Shown: positions 23,148-32,220, counted from the first letter of the stretch. The stretch: DNA of 36,413 nt from DATJIG01 sp050260515 (GCA_050260515.1 JBLNCI010000027.1:1-36413), one strand, 5' to 3'. Program-made: numbers and translations. The notes: generated by a model from the letters alone, not told the origin.

Positions 23148-25055
23148 CTACCGGGCAAGTACCTCGCGAATGGTCTTGAGCAGGTCGAGACGTCGAAACG
23201 GCTTTTGCAGCAACGTGATGCCGGTCGTCGACCGATCGCCGCTCGGGAACACGTTCTCAGTATAGCCGGACATGAACATGGCCTTAAGCCCCGGCCGGTC
23301 CGCGACCGCCGCGTTCGCGAGCTGATGGCCGTTCATGGCCCCGGGGAGGATGACGTCGGTCAGCAGCAGATCGAAGCGTTCCTCCTTGAGGCGCGGCAGG
23401 GCCTCCTCGGCGGTCGCCGCCGCGGTCACCCGGTATCCGGCCATGGTCAGCATCGCCGTGACCGCCTCGCGGAATTCGTCGTCGTCCTCGACCAGCATGA
23501 TGGATTCGCCACGGCCGGCCGAGGGATCGGCCCCGCCGCTCCGCTGGGCGTTGTCGGCCACGGGCGTAGCGGCGCGGGGCAGAAACATCTTCACGATCGT
23601 GCCGCGGGCGACCTCGCTGTCGATCTTCACCTGTCCGCCGGACTGCGCCACGAACCCGTACACCATCGCGAGGCCAAGCCCGGTGCCGCGACCGAGCGCC
23701 TTCGTCGTGTAGAACGGTTCGAACGCATGTTGCAGCGCCTCCCCCGACATGCCGACGCCGGTGTCGGAGACGGCGACGCAGACATACTCGCCCGGAGCCA
23801 GGTCGAGCTCCGCCGCCGCGGCGCCGTCGAGATGCGCGTTGGCGGTCTCGACCTTGAGCTGGCCGCCGTCCGGCATCGCGTCGCGCGCGTTGACCAGGAG
23901 GTTGAGCAGCGCCGCCTCGAGCTGCGACGGATCGACCGCGCACAGCCAGACGCCGGACGCGAGCACGGACCGCACCTCGATCCGCTCGCCCAGCGGACGG
24001 CGGAACAGGTCGATGAGCTCGGCGACGAGCCGGTTCACGTCCGTTGGGCGGGGGTTCAACGGCTGCCGACGCGCGAACACCAGGAGGTTCCGGGTCAAGT
24101 TCGCGCCGCGCTCGACCGCGGCGAGCGCGCGCTCGACGAGCTCCTGCTGCGGCGCGTCCTTCGCGAGCTCGCTGCCGAGAAGCTCGAGGTTGCCGGATAC
24201 CACGCCGAGGATGTTGTTGAAGTCGTGCGCGACCCCGCCGGTGAGCTGGCCGATCGCCTCCATCTTCTGCACCTGGCTGAGGCGCCCGCTCGTCTCCTGG
24301 TGCGCCATCATCTCGCGCTGCAGGGCGGCGTTGATGTCGGTCAGCTCGGCCGTGCGCTCGCGCACCCGCTGCTCGAGCGCGTCGCGCGACGCGGTCAGCA
24401 CCGACACGAGGTGACGGTTCTCCTCCTTGAGGCGCAGCGAGTTCGCCAGCACGCCGTGGGAGATCTTCGTCTGCACGACGAGCAGCACCATGAACAGCAG
24501 CACCATCGTGCCCATGGCCAGGTACATGCCGCCGCCGACGATGAGGAAGCTGGTGCCGAGCGGCGCCGTCGCGAGCACGATGTAGGCCCACGCCGAGGGC
24601 GGGTGCGCGTGGTCGACGGCGACCGCGGCGGCCGTCATCCCCGCGATGACGAAGGCAAGGAACACGTGCATCGTCACGTTCGGCGACAGCCAGACGATCA
24701 GCGACGCCGCGCCCCACAGCGCGCCCGACATGGCGCAACCGACGGCGAACAGATTGACCCACACGTGCGCGTCGTCGAGGCCGCGGCGGCGGCTCTGGAA
24801 CGCCATGCAGACGAGGAAACGCGCCGTCGTGACCACGGCCATCAGCCCGAACCAGCCGAGCAGCAACGCCGGCGAGACGTCCTCGCGGACGATCACCGCG
24901 ACCAGGCCGGCGTTGACGAGGTTGCCCCAGACCCGCGCCGGGAACCGGAATTGCATCTCGGCGAGCGCGGCCTCGACGGACCGCGCGACGTCGTCGGCCG
25001 GGGCGGTCGTCAGGACGGGAACGGGCATCGTGGCTATGGACGGATTGGTCGTCAC
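23148..25055 (-). CDS. Membrane-embedded hybrid sensor histidine kinase
   Basis: The 635-residue protein has five or six TM helices (~45-197, an MASE-like membrane sensor without a large periplasmic loop), a coiled coil (~205-255), HisKA with His277 in GGVAHDFNNILG, an ATPase domain (LLVNARDAMPDGG; VSDTGVGMSGE; GRGTGLGLAMVYGFV) and a C-terminal receiver (~515-632, MLVEDDDEF, LLTDVILPG, LQKPFRRLD). GTG 25055 overlaps the stop of the FadL-like gene as GTGA, so the kinase is translated after it. An ATG nine codons later lacks a ribosome site. A sensor inside the membrane coupled to a hydrophobic-compound channel suggests it detects a lipophilic ligand or membrane state; that is inference. Confidence 0.93.
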   Translation of the reverse strand: MTTNPSIATMPVPVLTTAPADDVARSVEAALAEMQFRFPARVWGNLVNAGLVAVIVREDVSPALLLGWFGLMAVVTTARFLVCMAFQSRRRGLDDAHVWVNLFAVGCAMSGALWGAASLIVWLSPNVTMHVFLAFVIAGMTAAAVAVDHAHPPSAWAYIVLATAPLGTSFLIVGGGMYLAMGTMVLLFMVLLVVQTKISHGVLANSLRLKEENRHLVSVLTASRDALEQRVRERTAELTDINAALQREMMAHQETSGRLSQVQKMEAIGQLTGGVAHDFNNILGVVSGNLELLGSELAKDAPQQELVERALAAVERGANLTRNLLVFARRQPLNPRPTDVNRLVAELIDLFRRPLGERIEVRSVLASGVWLCAVDPSQLEAALLNLLVNARDAMPDGGQLKVETANAHLDGAAAAELDLAPGEYVCVAVSDTGVGMSGEALQHAFEPFYTTKALGRGTGLGLAMVYGFVAQSGGQVKIDSEVARGTIVKMFLPRAATPVADNAQRSGGADPSAGRGESIMLVEDDDEFREAVTAMLTMAGYRVTAAATAEEALPRLKEERFDLLLTDVILPGAMNGHQLANAAVADRPGLKAMFMSGYTENVFPSGDRSTTGITLLQKPFRRLDLLKTIREVLAR

Positions 25056-26452
25056 AGGTCGAACCTGATCTGCAGGGCGAGGATGTCGATGGAGGTGTCG
25101 TAGGTCCCGGCGAGGTTGCCGCGGAACGTATTGGAGGAATCGGCCGTCGACAGGGCCAGCCGCGCCGCATCCATGAAAATATGGGTGTAGGCGAAATCGA
25201 TCGCGATCGACGCCGCCGGGCGGTACTCGACGCCGGCGCTCAGCCAGTAGCGGTCGGAATCGGGAAGCCGGGGCGAGCGCGTCGCGTCCGTGGTCGGGGT
25301 CTGGTCGTAGGCCGCGCCGAACCGCAGACGGGTGTTGTCGCGAAGGCGGTACGTGGCCCCCACCGAGTGGAACCAGGTGTCTTTCCAGCGCAGGTTCAGG
25401 ACGCTGTCCGACTGCGCCGTGTTCTCGAACCGGATGCGGATCTGCTCGACGCGGCTCCAGTTCGTCCACTCGCTGCCGAACGACAGCCGCCAGTCCGGTG
25501 ACACATCGCGGGTGATCCCGAACGACAGCGTCTCGGGGAGATCGAGGCTGGCCTTGGCGCCGGTGTCGACGAACGCTCCGCTCGCTCCCGAGATGCCGTT
25601 GCCGACCGCTCCGCCGCGATCGAACCGCGCCATCCCGGAGAGCTGATGGCGGACGCGGGAGCGGTATGCCGCGCCGATCCGCGTATCGCCATCGAGTTCG
25701 TACAGCCCGCCCAACGAGTAGCCGAGCCCCCAGTCGTCGCCCTGGACGACGGTGCTCCCGTCGTTGCGCCCGGGCACGCCGCCGTGCGAGCCGCTGAACC
25801 GCGCGACGTCCAGCGTGCCGAAATCGATCGCGTTGGCGAGCTTGGTCTTGGTGTAGTCGATCTGCGGGCCGCCGCCGATCGACAACGCATCGGTGACCCG
25901 GTACGCCACCACCGGATTGATGCTGACGGTCTCGATCTCGCTCGTCGTGGTGTGATAGCGCCCGACCCAGTCCGGGGCATACCGGGTGGACAGCGCGTAC
26001 GGAGCGTTGATGCCGAGCCCGGCCTTGAGATCCGGCGAGGCGTCCCAGAACGCGTACAGCGCGGGAATGACGCCGTCGCCCGCCGCGTCCGATCCGCCGT
26101 TGCCGCCGGAGATCGTCGCGCCGGTCACCGTGGTCGCACGCTGCGGGTGGAATTCGGCCTTCGGAGCGACCACCGACAGCGACAGCAGGCCGCGGTCGCC
26201 CGACTGCCGCGTCAGGCCGGCGGGATTGAAATAGATGGTGCTGATGTCGTCGGCCGTCGCCGCGGCGCCGGCGAACGCGGTGCCGAGCTGGGACGCGCTC
26301 TGCTCGCGCGTCGCGAAGCCCGAGGCGGCGGCCAACGTCGGACTCAGCGCCACGACCGCGGCGAGCGCGAGGACGCGGCGGCGCCAACCGATACGAGCGA
26401 GTGGTATCTGTGTGCCGCAGGCGCACGGCAACGCCCTGGCGCGCGGATACAT
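25052..26452 (-). CDS. FadL/TodX-family outer-membrane channel
   Basis: FadL-family barrels let long-chain fatty acids or other hydrophobic compounds cross the outer membrane. The product (466 aa from ATG 26452) has a signal peptide (RRRVLALAAVVALSPTLAAA), then the family N-terminus SGFATREQSASQLGTAFAGAA...DISTIYFNPAGL with the hatch and NPA motif. A 14-strand-type barrel follows, with typical PYALSTRY, INPVVAYRVT, DTWFHSVGATYRL and DRYWLSAGVEYRP segments, ending in a C-terminal IRFDL (aromatic at the third-last position). The start is uncertain: a GTG at 26500 would add 16 residues, and neither has a clear ribosome site. It is the first gene of an operon with a sensor kinase and a response regulator. 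Confidence 0.93.
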   Translation of the reverse strand: MYPRARALPCACGTQIPLARIGWRRRVLALAAVVALSPTLAAASGFATREQSASQLGTAFAGAAATADDISTIYFNPAGLTRQSGDRGLLSLSVVAPKAEFHPQRATTVTGATISGGNGGSDAAGDGVIPALYAFWDASPDLKAGLGINAPYALSTRYAPDWVGRYHTTTSEIETVSINPVVAYRVTDALSIGGGPQIDYTKTKLANAIDFGTLDVARFSGSHGGVPGRNDGSTVVQGDDWGLGYSLGGLYELDGDTRIGAAYRSRVRHQLSGMARFDRGGAVGNGISGASGAFVDTGAKASLDLPETLSFGITRDVSPDWRLSFGSEWTNWSRVEQIRIRFENTAQSDSVLNLRWKDTWFHSVGATYRLRDNTRLRFGAAYDQTPTTDATRSPRLPDSDRYWLSAGVEYRPAASIAIDFAYTHIFMDAARLALSTADSSNTFRGNLAGTYDTSIDILALQIRFDL

Positions 26453-26773
26453 CGATCGAGCGTTCACGGCGAGAGTCGCGTAAGTCCCTGCGAAGTGCAC
26501 GCGAGGGTTTTCGGGGGAGATCGTTTACACATCAATTAAATTGTTGCTGAGCTTCGATCCGCCGGCATTGATCCAGATCGACCCGCAGGCGCGCGACCTC
26601 GCGCCGTGACGTCCTGGGCGCGCCCGCAATGGTTGGAATTGCGTAGGAGATTCGGCTCTTGTTGCGAGCCGACCGCACAGCGGCGCCCCCGCGCGCGTCC
26701 GCGACCGCAGAGCGCGGCGATCATCACATTTCGGTGATTCGAATCCGTTAACGCGGGCGCGGCGCCCCGGGGC
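26453..26773. other. Intergenic region between pntB and the FadL operon
   Basis: No convincing gene lies here. The only notable A+T-rich patch is 26523-26545, which includes CAATT-A-AATTG and a TTAC-N7-TTAA word, probably part of the FadL operon promoter. A 10-bp palindrome GATTCGAATC is at 26736-26745. No T-rich terminator is seen after pntB. Confidence 0.6.
26525..26539 (-). promoter_or_regulatory. CtrA-like word in the FadL operon promoter region
   Basis: TTAC-N7-TTAA matches 7 of 8 positions of the CtrA consensus and lies 73 nt upstream of the ATG at 26452, in the only A+T-rich stretch of the spacer. It overlaps the palindrome CAATT-A-AATTG. In an A+T-rich promoter such a word can arise by chance. 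Confidence 0.3.
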
Positions 26774-28174
26774 TCAGGCGAGCGCCTTAACGATTTCTTC
26801 GCACATCTTCTTGGCGTCGCCGAACAGCATCATCGTGTTGTCGCGGTAGAACAGCGTGTTGTCGACGCCGGCGTAGCCAGCCGCCATCGACCGCTTCACG
26901 AACAGAACGGTCTTCGCCTTGTCGACGTCGAGGATCGGCATGCCGTAGATCGGGCTCTTGGGATCGTCGCGCGCCGACGGATTCGTCACGTCGTTGGCGC
27001 CGATCACGTAGGCGACGTCCGCGGACTGGAACTCGGCGTTGATCTCCTCCAGCTCGAACACCTCATCGTACGGCACGTTGGCCTCGGCCAGCAGCACGTT
27101 CATGTGCCCCGGCATCCGGCCGGCCACCGGGTGAATCGCGTACTTCACCTCCACACCCTGCTCCTTGAGGATGTCGGCCATCTCGCGCAGCGCGTGCTGC
27201 GCCTGCGCCACCGCCATGCCGTAGCCCGGAACGACAATGACCTTGCCCGCGTTCTTCATGATGAACGCCGCGTCCTCGGCACTGCCGGCTTTCACCGGCT
27301 TCTGCTCGCCCTTCGCGCCGGCCGCGACCGCGGTATCGCCGCCGAAGCCGCCGAGGATGACGTTGAAGAACGAGCGGTTCATCCCCTTGCACATGATGTA
27401 GCTGAGGATCGCGCCCGACGAGCCGACCAGGGCGCCGGTGATGATCAGCGCGTTGTTCTCGAGGGTGAAGCCGATGCCGGCCGCCGCCCACCCCGAATAG
27501 GAGTTGAGCATCGACACGACGACCGGCATGTCGGCGCCGCCGATCGGGATGATGATCAGGAACCCGATCAGGAACGCGAGCCCCGTCATCGCCCAGAAGT
27601 AGTCGCTCGACGGATGGGTCGCGAACGCGACGATCAGCCCGGCGATGACGAGCCCGATGGCGAGGTTGAGCCAGTGCTGGCCCTTGAACACGACGGGATT
27701 GCCGCTGACCAGCCCCTGGAGCTTGGCGAAAGCGATGATCGAGCCAGAGAACGTGATCGCGCCGATGACGACGCCCAGCGACATCTCGATCCGGCTCGAC
27801 AGCTTGAGCACGCCCGCGGCATCGACGATGCCGTACGCGGCCGGGTTGTAGAACGCGGCCGAGGCGACCATGACCGCTGCGAGGCCGACCAGCGAGTGGA
27901 ACGCGGCGACGAGCTGCGGCATCGCCGTCATCTGGATGCGCAACGCCACCACGGTCCCGATCGCGCCGCCGACGGCGAAGGCGCCGAGCATCTCGGCATA
28001 CGACATGACGCCCGGGCCGAGGATCGTCGTTGCCACCGCGATCGCCATGCCGACGATGCCGTAGACGTTGCCGGTGCGCGCGGTGACCGGGCTCGACAGC
28101 CCGCGCAAGGCCATGATGAACAGGATCGAGCTGACGAGGTAGGCGAGCGCCGCGACGTTGGCGGAGATGGTCAT
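26774..28174 (-). CDS. pntB: NAD(P) transhydrogenase subunit beta
   Basis: PntB carries part of the membrane proton channel and the NADP(H)-binding domain III of the transhydrogenase, which uses the proton gradient to make NADPH from NADH. The 466-residue product has about nine TM helices (to ~270), then domain III with GKVIVVPGYGMAVAQAQH, HPVAGRMPGHMNVLLAEA, and YVIGANDVTNPSA. Length and motifs are normal. It is the last gene of pntAA-pntAB-pntB, 9 nt after pntAB. Confidence 0.97.
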   Translation of the reverse strand: MTISANVAALAYLVSSILFIMALRGLSSPVTARTGNVYGIVGMAIAVATTILGPGVMSYAEMLGAFAVGGAIGTVVALRIQMTAMPQLVAAFHSLVGLAAVMVASAAFYNPAAYGIVDAAGVLKLSSRIEMSLGVVIGAITFSGSIIAFAKLQGLVSGNPVVFKGQHWLNLAIGLVIAGLIVAFATHPSSDYFWAMTGLAFLIGFLIIIPIGGADMPVVVSMLNSYSGWAAAGIGFTLENNALIITGALVGSSGAILSYIMCKGMNRSFFNVILGGFGGDTAVAAGAKGEQKPVKAGSAEDAAFIMKNAGKVIVVPGYGMAVAQAQHALREMADILKEQGVEVKYAIHPVAGRMPGHMNVLLAEANVPYDEVFELEEINAEFQSADVAYVIGANDVTNPSARDDPKSPIYGMPILDVDKAKTVLFVKRSMAAGYAGVDNTLFYRDNTMMLFGDAKKMCEEIVKALA

Positions 28175-28183
28175 CGGCGGCCT

Positions 28184-28501
28184 CTACTTCTTCGCCGGCT
28201 GGGCCGGCGTCTTCTTCTTGTACATCGCGAGCATGCGCTGGGTGACGACGAAGCCGCCGAAGATGTTGACGGCGGCGAGCGCGATGGCGACCAGCCCGAA
28301 CATCTTCGAGGCGGCGAAGCCCGCCGGGCCCGCCGCGATCAGTGCGCCGACGACGATGACGGACGAGATCGCGTTGGTGACGCTCATCAGCGGCGTGTGC
28401 AGCGCCGGCGTCACGCTCCACACGACGTAGTAGCCGACGAACACGGCGAGCACGAATATCGCCAGGCGGAACACGAACGGATCGACGGCGGCCTCGACCA
28501 T
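28184..28501 (-). CDS. pntAB: NAD(P) transhydrogenase subunit alpha 2 (membrane part)
   Basis: This 105-residue subunit supplies three to four TM helices of the proton channel (FRLAIFVLAVFVGYYVVW; ISSVIVVGALIAAG; MFGLVAIALAAVNIFGGF) and contains TPALHTPLMSVTNAISS, a conserved family segment. In Escherichia coli it is fused to the NAD-binding part; here it is separate, as in Rhodospirillum rubrum and most alphaproteobacteria. ATG 28501 follows GGGAG and lies 1 nt after the pntAA stop, so translation is coupled. Confidence 0.96.
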   Translation of the reverse strand: MVEAAVDPFVFRLAIFVLAVFVGYYVVWSVTPALHTPLMSVTNAISSVIVVGALIAAGPAGFAASKMFGLVAIALAAVNIFGGFVVTQRMLAMYKKKTPAQPAKK

Positions 28502-28502
28502 C

Positions 28503-29651
28503 TCAGGCTCCCTTCAACTGCGCCGACAACTGCGGATGCACGATCGCGCCGTCGCGCGTCACCAGCGTCCCGGCGACGACCTCGTCGGCGGTATCGATCT
28601 TGAGCGCGTCGCCGCCCTTCTCGACCAGCGGCGTCAGGAACGCGAGCAGGTTTCGCGCGTACAGCGCGCTGGCGTCGACGGCGATACGCGACGGCAGATT
28701 GGCATAACCGACGATCTTCACGCCGTTGGGCGTCGTCACGACCTGCTCGAGCTTGGACAACGGGCAGTTGCCGCCCTGCTCGACCGCGAGGTCGACGATC
28801 ACGGCGCCCGGCTTCATCGTCGCCACCATCTCCTCGCTGACCAGGACCGGCGCCTTGCGCCCGGGGATCAGCGCGGTGGTGATGACGATGTCCTGCTTGG
28901 TGATGGTCTCGGCGATCAGCGCCGCCTGTTTCTTCTTGTAGGCGTCCGACATCTCGCGTGCGTAGCCGCCCGCGGTCTCGGCGGCCTTGGTCTCCTCGTC
29001 CTCTACCATGACGAACTTGGCGCCGAGGCTCTCGACCTGCTCCTTGGTGGCGGGACGCACGTCGGTCGCCGACACCACGGCGCCGAGCCGGCGCGCGGTG
29101 GCGATCGCCTGCAGGCCGGCGACGCCGACGCCCATGACGAACACGCGGGCGGGCGCCACCGTGCCGGCGGCGGTCATCATCATCGGGAAGGCGCGGCCGT
29201 ATTCATGCGCCGCCTCGAGCACCGCGCGGTAGCCGGCGAGGTTCGCTTGCGACGACAGGATGTCCATCGACTGCGCACGGGTGATGCGCGGCACCAGCTC
29301 CATCGCGAATGCGGTCAGCCCGGCGTTGGCATAGGTCTGCACCTCGTCACGGTTCGTCAGCGCCGACAGGCTCGCGATCAGCGCGGCGCCCTTCTTCATG
29401 AGCGCGATCTCATCGGGAAACGGCCGCTGCACCTTGAACACGATGTCGGCATCAGCGAGCGCGCTCCGCGCGTCCGGCGCGATCGCGGCACCCGCGGCCG
29501 CGTAGGCGGCATCCGGAACGGCGGAGGTGACGCCCGCTCCGGCCTCGACGACGACGTCGAGCCCCAGTTGCTTCAGCTTCTTGACGGTATCGGGAGTGGC
29601 CGCGACGCGGGCCTCGCCCGGCCGCCGCTCCTTCGGAATCGCAACCTTCAT
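28503..29651 (-). CDS. pntAA: NAD(P) transhydrogenase subunit alpha 1 (NAD-binding)
   Basis: The 382-residue soluble domain I binds NAD(H) and resembles alanine dehydrogenase. It begins MKVAIPKERRPGEARVAATP, has SSQANLAGYRAVLEAA, the Rossmann segment VFVMGVGVAGLQAIATARRLGA in part, ATDVRPATKEQVESLGA and the GRKAPVLVSEEMV region. It is the first gene of the operon and diverges from the secreted hydrolases across a ~105-nt spacer that must hold both promoters. The operon supports NADPH supply for biosynthesis and redox defence. Confidence 0.97.
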   Translation of the reverse strand: MKVAIPKERRPGEARVAATPDTVKKLKQLGLDVVVEAGAGVTSAVPDAAYAAAGAAIAPDARSALADADIVFKVQRPFPDEIALMKKGAALIASLSALTNRDEVQTYANAGLTAFAMELVPRITRAQSMDILSSQANLAGYRAVLEAAHEYGRAFPMMMTAAGTVAPARVFVMGVGVAGLQAIATARRLGAVVSATDVRPATKEQVESLGAKFVMVEDEETKAAETAGGYAREMSDAYKKKQAALIAETITKQDIVITTALIPGRKAPVLVSEEMVATMKPGAVIVDLAVEQGGNCPLSKLEQVVTTPNGVKIVGYANLPSRIAVDASALYARNLLAFLTPLVEKGGDALKIDTADEVVAGTLVTRDGAIVHPQLSAQLKGA

Positions 29652-29756
29652 CGGGGGAATTTCCCAGCGAACGCTTTGTTGTTGTTGGCTCTTTGCCGGC
29701 GCTCCAGAATGGCGAGCCAGCCCTCAAAGGGCAAGCCAAGAATGGTGGAGTCGACC

Positions 29757-30560
29757 ATGCGCGTTATGCGTCATCTCGTGTTCGCGGGTCTGTGCGCGGC
29801 CATCGCGGCAATGGCGGGCCGCGCCGGCGCGGCCGAGCGGGTCGAGACGATTCCGACCCGTCCGGGCGTTACCCAGCCGCTCTACATCGTCGAACCCGAC
29901 GCGAAGCCCTGGGCAGTGGCGCTGCTCTACGTCGGCGGCGACGGAAACATGAGCCTCGGCGCGAACGGCCCGACCAAGGAGCTCGGCAACTTCCTGCTGC
30001 GGATCGCGAACCAGCTCAAGGGCGCGGGTCTGCTGCTGGTCTATCCCGACGTGCCGTCCGACATGAGCACCGGGCTCGGCAACCTGCGCAACGGCGACAA
30101 GCAGGTCGCCGATGCGGCGGCGACCCTCGGCTGGATCAGGCAGCGCACCGACGCACCCGTATTCGTCGTCGGCACCAGCCGCGGCACGGTGTCCGCTGCG
30201 AATATCGGCGCGCATCTGCCGCCGGGCAGCCTTGCCGGGGTCATCCTCACCTCGTCGATCACCCGCGCCTCGAAGCAGCTCGGCGCCGTGGACGACAAGG
30301 CGCTCGCCGAGATCCGGGTGCCGACGCTGGTCGTCCACCACAAGGACGACGCGTGCAACGTCACCAAGCCCGCGGACATTCCCCAGTTCGTCGAGTCATT
30401 GAGGGCGGCGCCGCGCAAGGATCTGGTGTGGATCTCCGGCGGCTCGCCGCCCAAGGCGGGCCCCTGCGAAGGCAAGGCCGCGCACGGCTACTTCGGCGTC
30501 GAGCGCGAAGCCACCACCGCGATGCTGGACTGGATGAAATCGGTCGCCGCTCGCCGCTGA
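29757..30560 (+). CDS. Secreted alpha/beta-hydrolase (tandem copy 1)
   Basis: The 267-residue protein has a signal peptide (MRHLVFAGLCAAIAAMAGRAGA) and an alpha/beta-hydrolase core. The nucleophile elbow is VVGTSRGT (Ser141), the acid probably in VVHHKDDACN, and the His in AAHGYFGVEREA. Two Cys in the C-terminal part (DACN and GPCEG) could form a disulfide, as expected for a periplasmic enzyme. The ATG at 29757 has GGTGGAG; an ATG five codons upstream is less well placed. The next gene is a diverged copy. Substrate unknown; an esterase or peptidase role is possible. Confidence 0.85.
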   Translation: MRVMRHLVFAGLCAAIAAMAGRAGAAERVETIPTRPGVTQPLYIVEPDAKPWAVALLYVGGDGNMSLGANGPTKELGNFLLRIANQLKGAGLLLVYPDVPSDMSTGLGNLRNGDKQVADAAATLGWIRQRTDAPVFVVGTSRGTVSAANIGAHLPPGSLAGVILTSSITRASKQLGAVDDKALAEIRVPTLVVHHKDDACNVTKPADIPQFVESLRAAPRKDLVWISGGSPPKAGPCEGKAAHGYFGVEREATTAMLDWMKSVAARR

Positions 30561-30587
30561 CGTGAGCGCCGCGGAGCGGCGGATACA

Positions 30588-31379
30588 ATGCACGTGCCAA
30601 TCAGATTCGTCGGAAGTCTCGCGTTGGCGCTCGCATGCATGGCCGGTGCCGCATCGGCCCGTGATCGCATGGAGCCGATCACACCGCGGCGCGGCATCAG
30701 CCAGAATCTGTACGTGGTCGATGCCCAGGGCGCGCCGTGGGCAACGGCCATTCTCTACGTCGGGGGCGAGGGCATGGTGGGACAGCCCGGGCGGCTGACC
30801 AAAAACTTCCTGATGCGGATCAAAGATCAGTTGTCGTCCGCCGGAATCGGACTGATCTACCCCGGCCTGCCGTCGGACCGCCAGCAGGGCCTCGGAAACG
30901 CGCGGAACGATGATGAGCACGTCAAGGACGCGGCCGCGATCGTCGCATGGGCACGCGCCTGGAGCCCGGCGCCGATCTTCGTCATCGGCACGAGTCGCGG
31001 CACAGTCTCGGCGGTGAACATTGCCGCGCATCTGCCGCCGGGAGCGCTCGCCGGCGCCGCGCTGACCTCGTCGGTTACGCGCCGGAGCCGCAAGGGCGAG
31101 GACGCGATTGATTTCCGATACGCAGGCCAGATCACGCTCCCGGTGCTCGTCATGCACCACCGCGATGACGGCTGCCGCGTGACTCCGCCCGCCGACGTGC
31201 CGAAGCTGGTCGAGAGCCTCAAGGTCTCATCGCGGGTCACCACCGTTTGGATCACCGGCGGATCGGAGCCGCAGTCGGAACCGTGCGAAGCGCTCTCGCG
31301 GCATGGCTATATCGGCGTCGAGCGCGAGGCGACCACCGCCATGATCGACTGGATGAAGTCGGTGGTCGGCGCGCACTGA
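30588..31379 (+). CDS. Secreted alpha/beta-hydrolase (tandem copy 2)
   Basis: The 263-residue product has a signal peptide (FVGSLALALACMAGAASA) and parallels copy 1 along its length: ILYVGGEG, VIGTSRGT (Ser136), VMHHRDDGCRVTPPADVP, SEPCEALSRHGYIGVEREATT, and WMKSVV at the C-terminus. About half of the residues match copy 1 by eye, and both Cys are kept. It starts 27 nt after the copy 1 stop, so they are one unit. Its stop is only 4 nt from the stop of the convergent Tat hydrolase, with no terminator between. Substrate unknown. Confidence 0.85.
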   Translation: MHVPIRFVGSLALALACMAGAASARDRMEPITPRRGISQNLYVVDAQGAPWATAILYVGGEGMVGQPGRLTKNFLMRIKDQLSSAGIGLIYPGLPSDRQQGLGNARNDDEHVKDAAAIVAWARAWSPAPIFVIGTSRGTVSAVNIAAHLPPGALAGAALTSSVTRRSRKGEDAIDFRYAGQITLPVLVMHHRDDGCRVTPPADVPKLVESLKVSSRVTTVWITGGSEPQSEPCEALSRHGYIGVEREATTAMIDWMKSVVGAH

Positions 31380-31383
31380 GCCG

Positions 31384-32220
31384 TCACGCCGCGACGCCGA
31401 GCAGGATCTCGATCAGCCGGTCGGGCATCTCGATCATCACCGAGTGGCCGCACGGGACCTCGAACACGTTCCAGCCCGCGGCCTTGCAGCGATCGTACGC
31501 CGCGTCGAAATTCGGATTGGGATAGCCGCGCGCGCGGATATAGGCCCGCTTGGCGATGCGATCGCGCGCGCCGGTGAGCGCGATCGGCTGCAACGACACG
31601 CCGATCGGCTGCGGAGTCGCCTTGGAGTCGAGCCAGGCGCGGTCCTCCGCCGTCATCATCGGCCCGCGCTCGCTGTCGCGCGGCGGCCGCGACACCTCGC
31701 CGTTCTGCACCGCCTTCAGCACATCCTCGCGGCTCTTCGGCGAGTTGAGGTCGAGGCCCTTCTGACCGTTCTCCGGCATGAAGGCGTCGAGGAACACGAT
31801 CGAGCCGATGCGCTCGCCGACCTTCTCCGGCACGCCGGAGCCCGGCCAGCCGCCGTAGGAATGGTTGACCAGCGTGACGTTGCTCAGGTCTTCCCATTTG
31901 ATGAGGTTGACCACATCCGCGATGTGGGTCTCGAGCGTCACATCCTTGCTCATCAGGTGCGAGCGGTCGGCAAGTCCCGTGAGCGTCGGCGTGTAGACGG
32001 TGTGCCCCATGGCGCGCAGCCGCGGCGCGACGTACTTCCACACGTAACCGCCGTTGTTGGCGCCGTGCACCAGGACGAAGGTCTTGCCGCCCATCGCTCC
32101 GCTCTGGGCGCGCGACGCGCCTGAGCCCACGAGAGTCGCCGCGGCTCCGAGCCCCATCCCAAGCCCCACCACCGATCCGACGAAGCCGCGCCGCGTCGGC
32201 GCAAATGCGTCACCCGCCAT
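31384..32220 (-). CDS. Tat-exported alpha/beta-hydrolase (hydroxynitrile lyase/esterase-like)
   Basis: The 278-residue protein has a twin-arginine-type signal (TRRGFVGSVVGLGMGLG, Arg10-Arg11) and a clean alpha/beta-hydrolase fold of the small plant-esterase type: FVLVHGANNGGYVW, PTLTGLADRSHL, nucleophile Ser121 in VNHSYGGWPG, IVFLDAFMPENGQ and the His in FEVPCGHSVMIE. The family includes methyl-ester hydrolases and hydroxynitrile lyases, so the activity cannot be fixed. ATG 32220 follows GGGGGAG. The oligoendopeptidase upstream on the same strand ends 38 nt before, so the two may be co-transcribed. Confidence 0.9.
   Translation of the reverse strand: MAGDAFAPTRRGFVGSVVGLGMGLGAAATLVGSGASRAQSGAMGGKTFVLVHGANNGGYVWKYVAPRLRAMGHTVYTPTLTGLADRSHLMSKDVTLETHIADVVNLIKWEDLSNVTLVNHSYGGWPGSGVPEKVGERIGSIVFLDAFMPENGQKGLDLNSPKSREDVLKAVQNGEVSRPPRDSERGPMMTAEDRAWLDSKATPQPIGVSLQPIALTGARDRIAKRAYIRARGYPNPNFDAAYDRCKAAGWNVFEVPCGHSVMIEMPDRLIEILLGVAA

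Noticed and set aside
25056..26426. N-terminal extension of the hybrid kinase through the FadL gene
   Set aside because: The upstream part is an out-of-frame Arg-rich reading of the FadL gene. The GTG at 25055, overlapping the FadL stop, is the sensible start.
26731..26750. tRNA T-arm-like sequence (GATTCGAATCC)
   Set aside because: No acceptor stem, D-arm or anticodon arm can be folded around it. It is a short palindrome.
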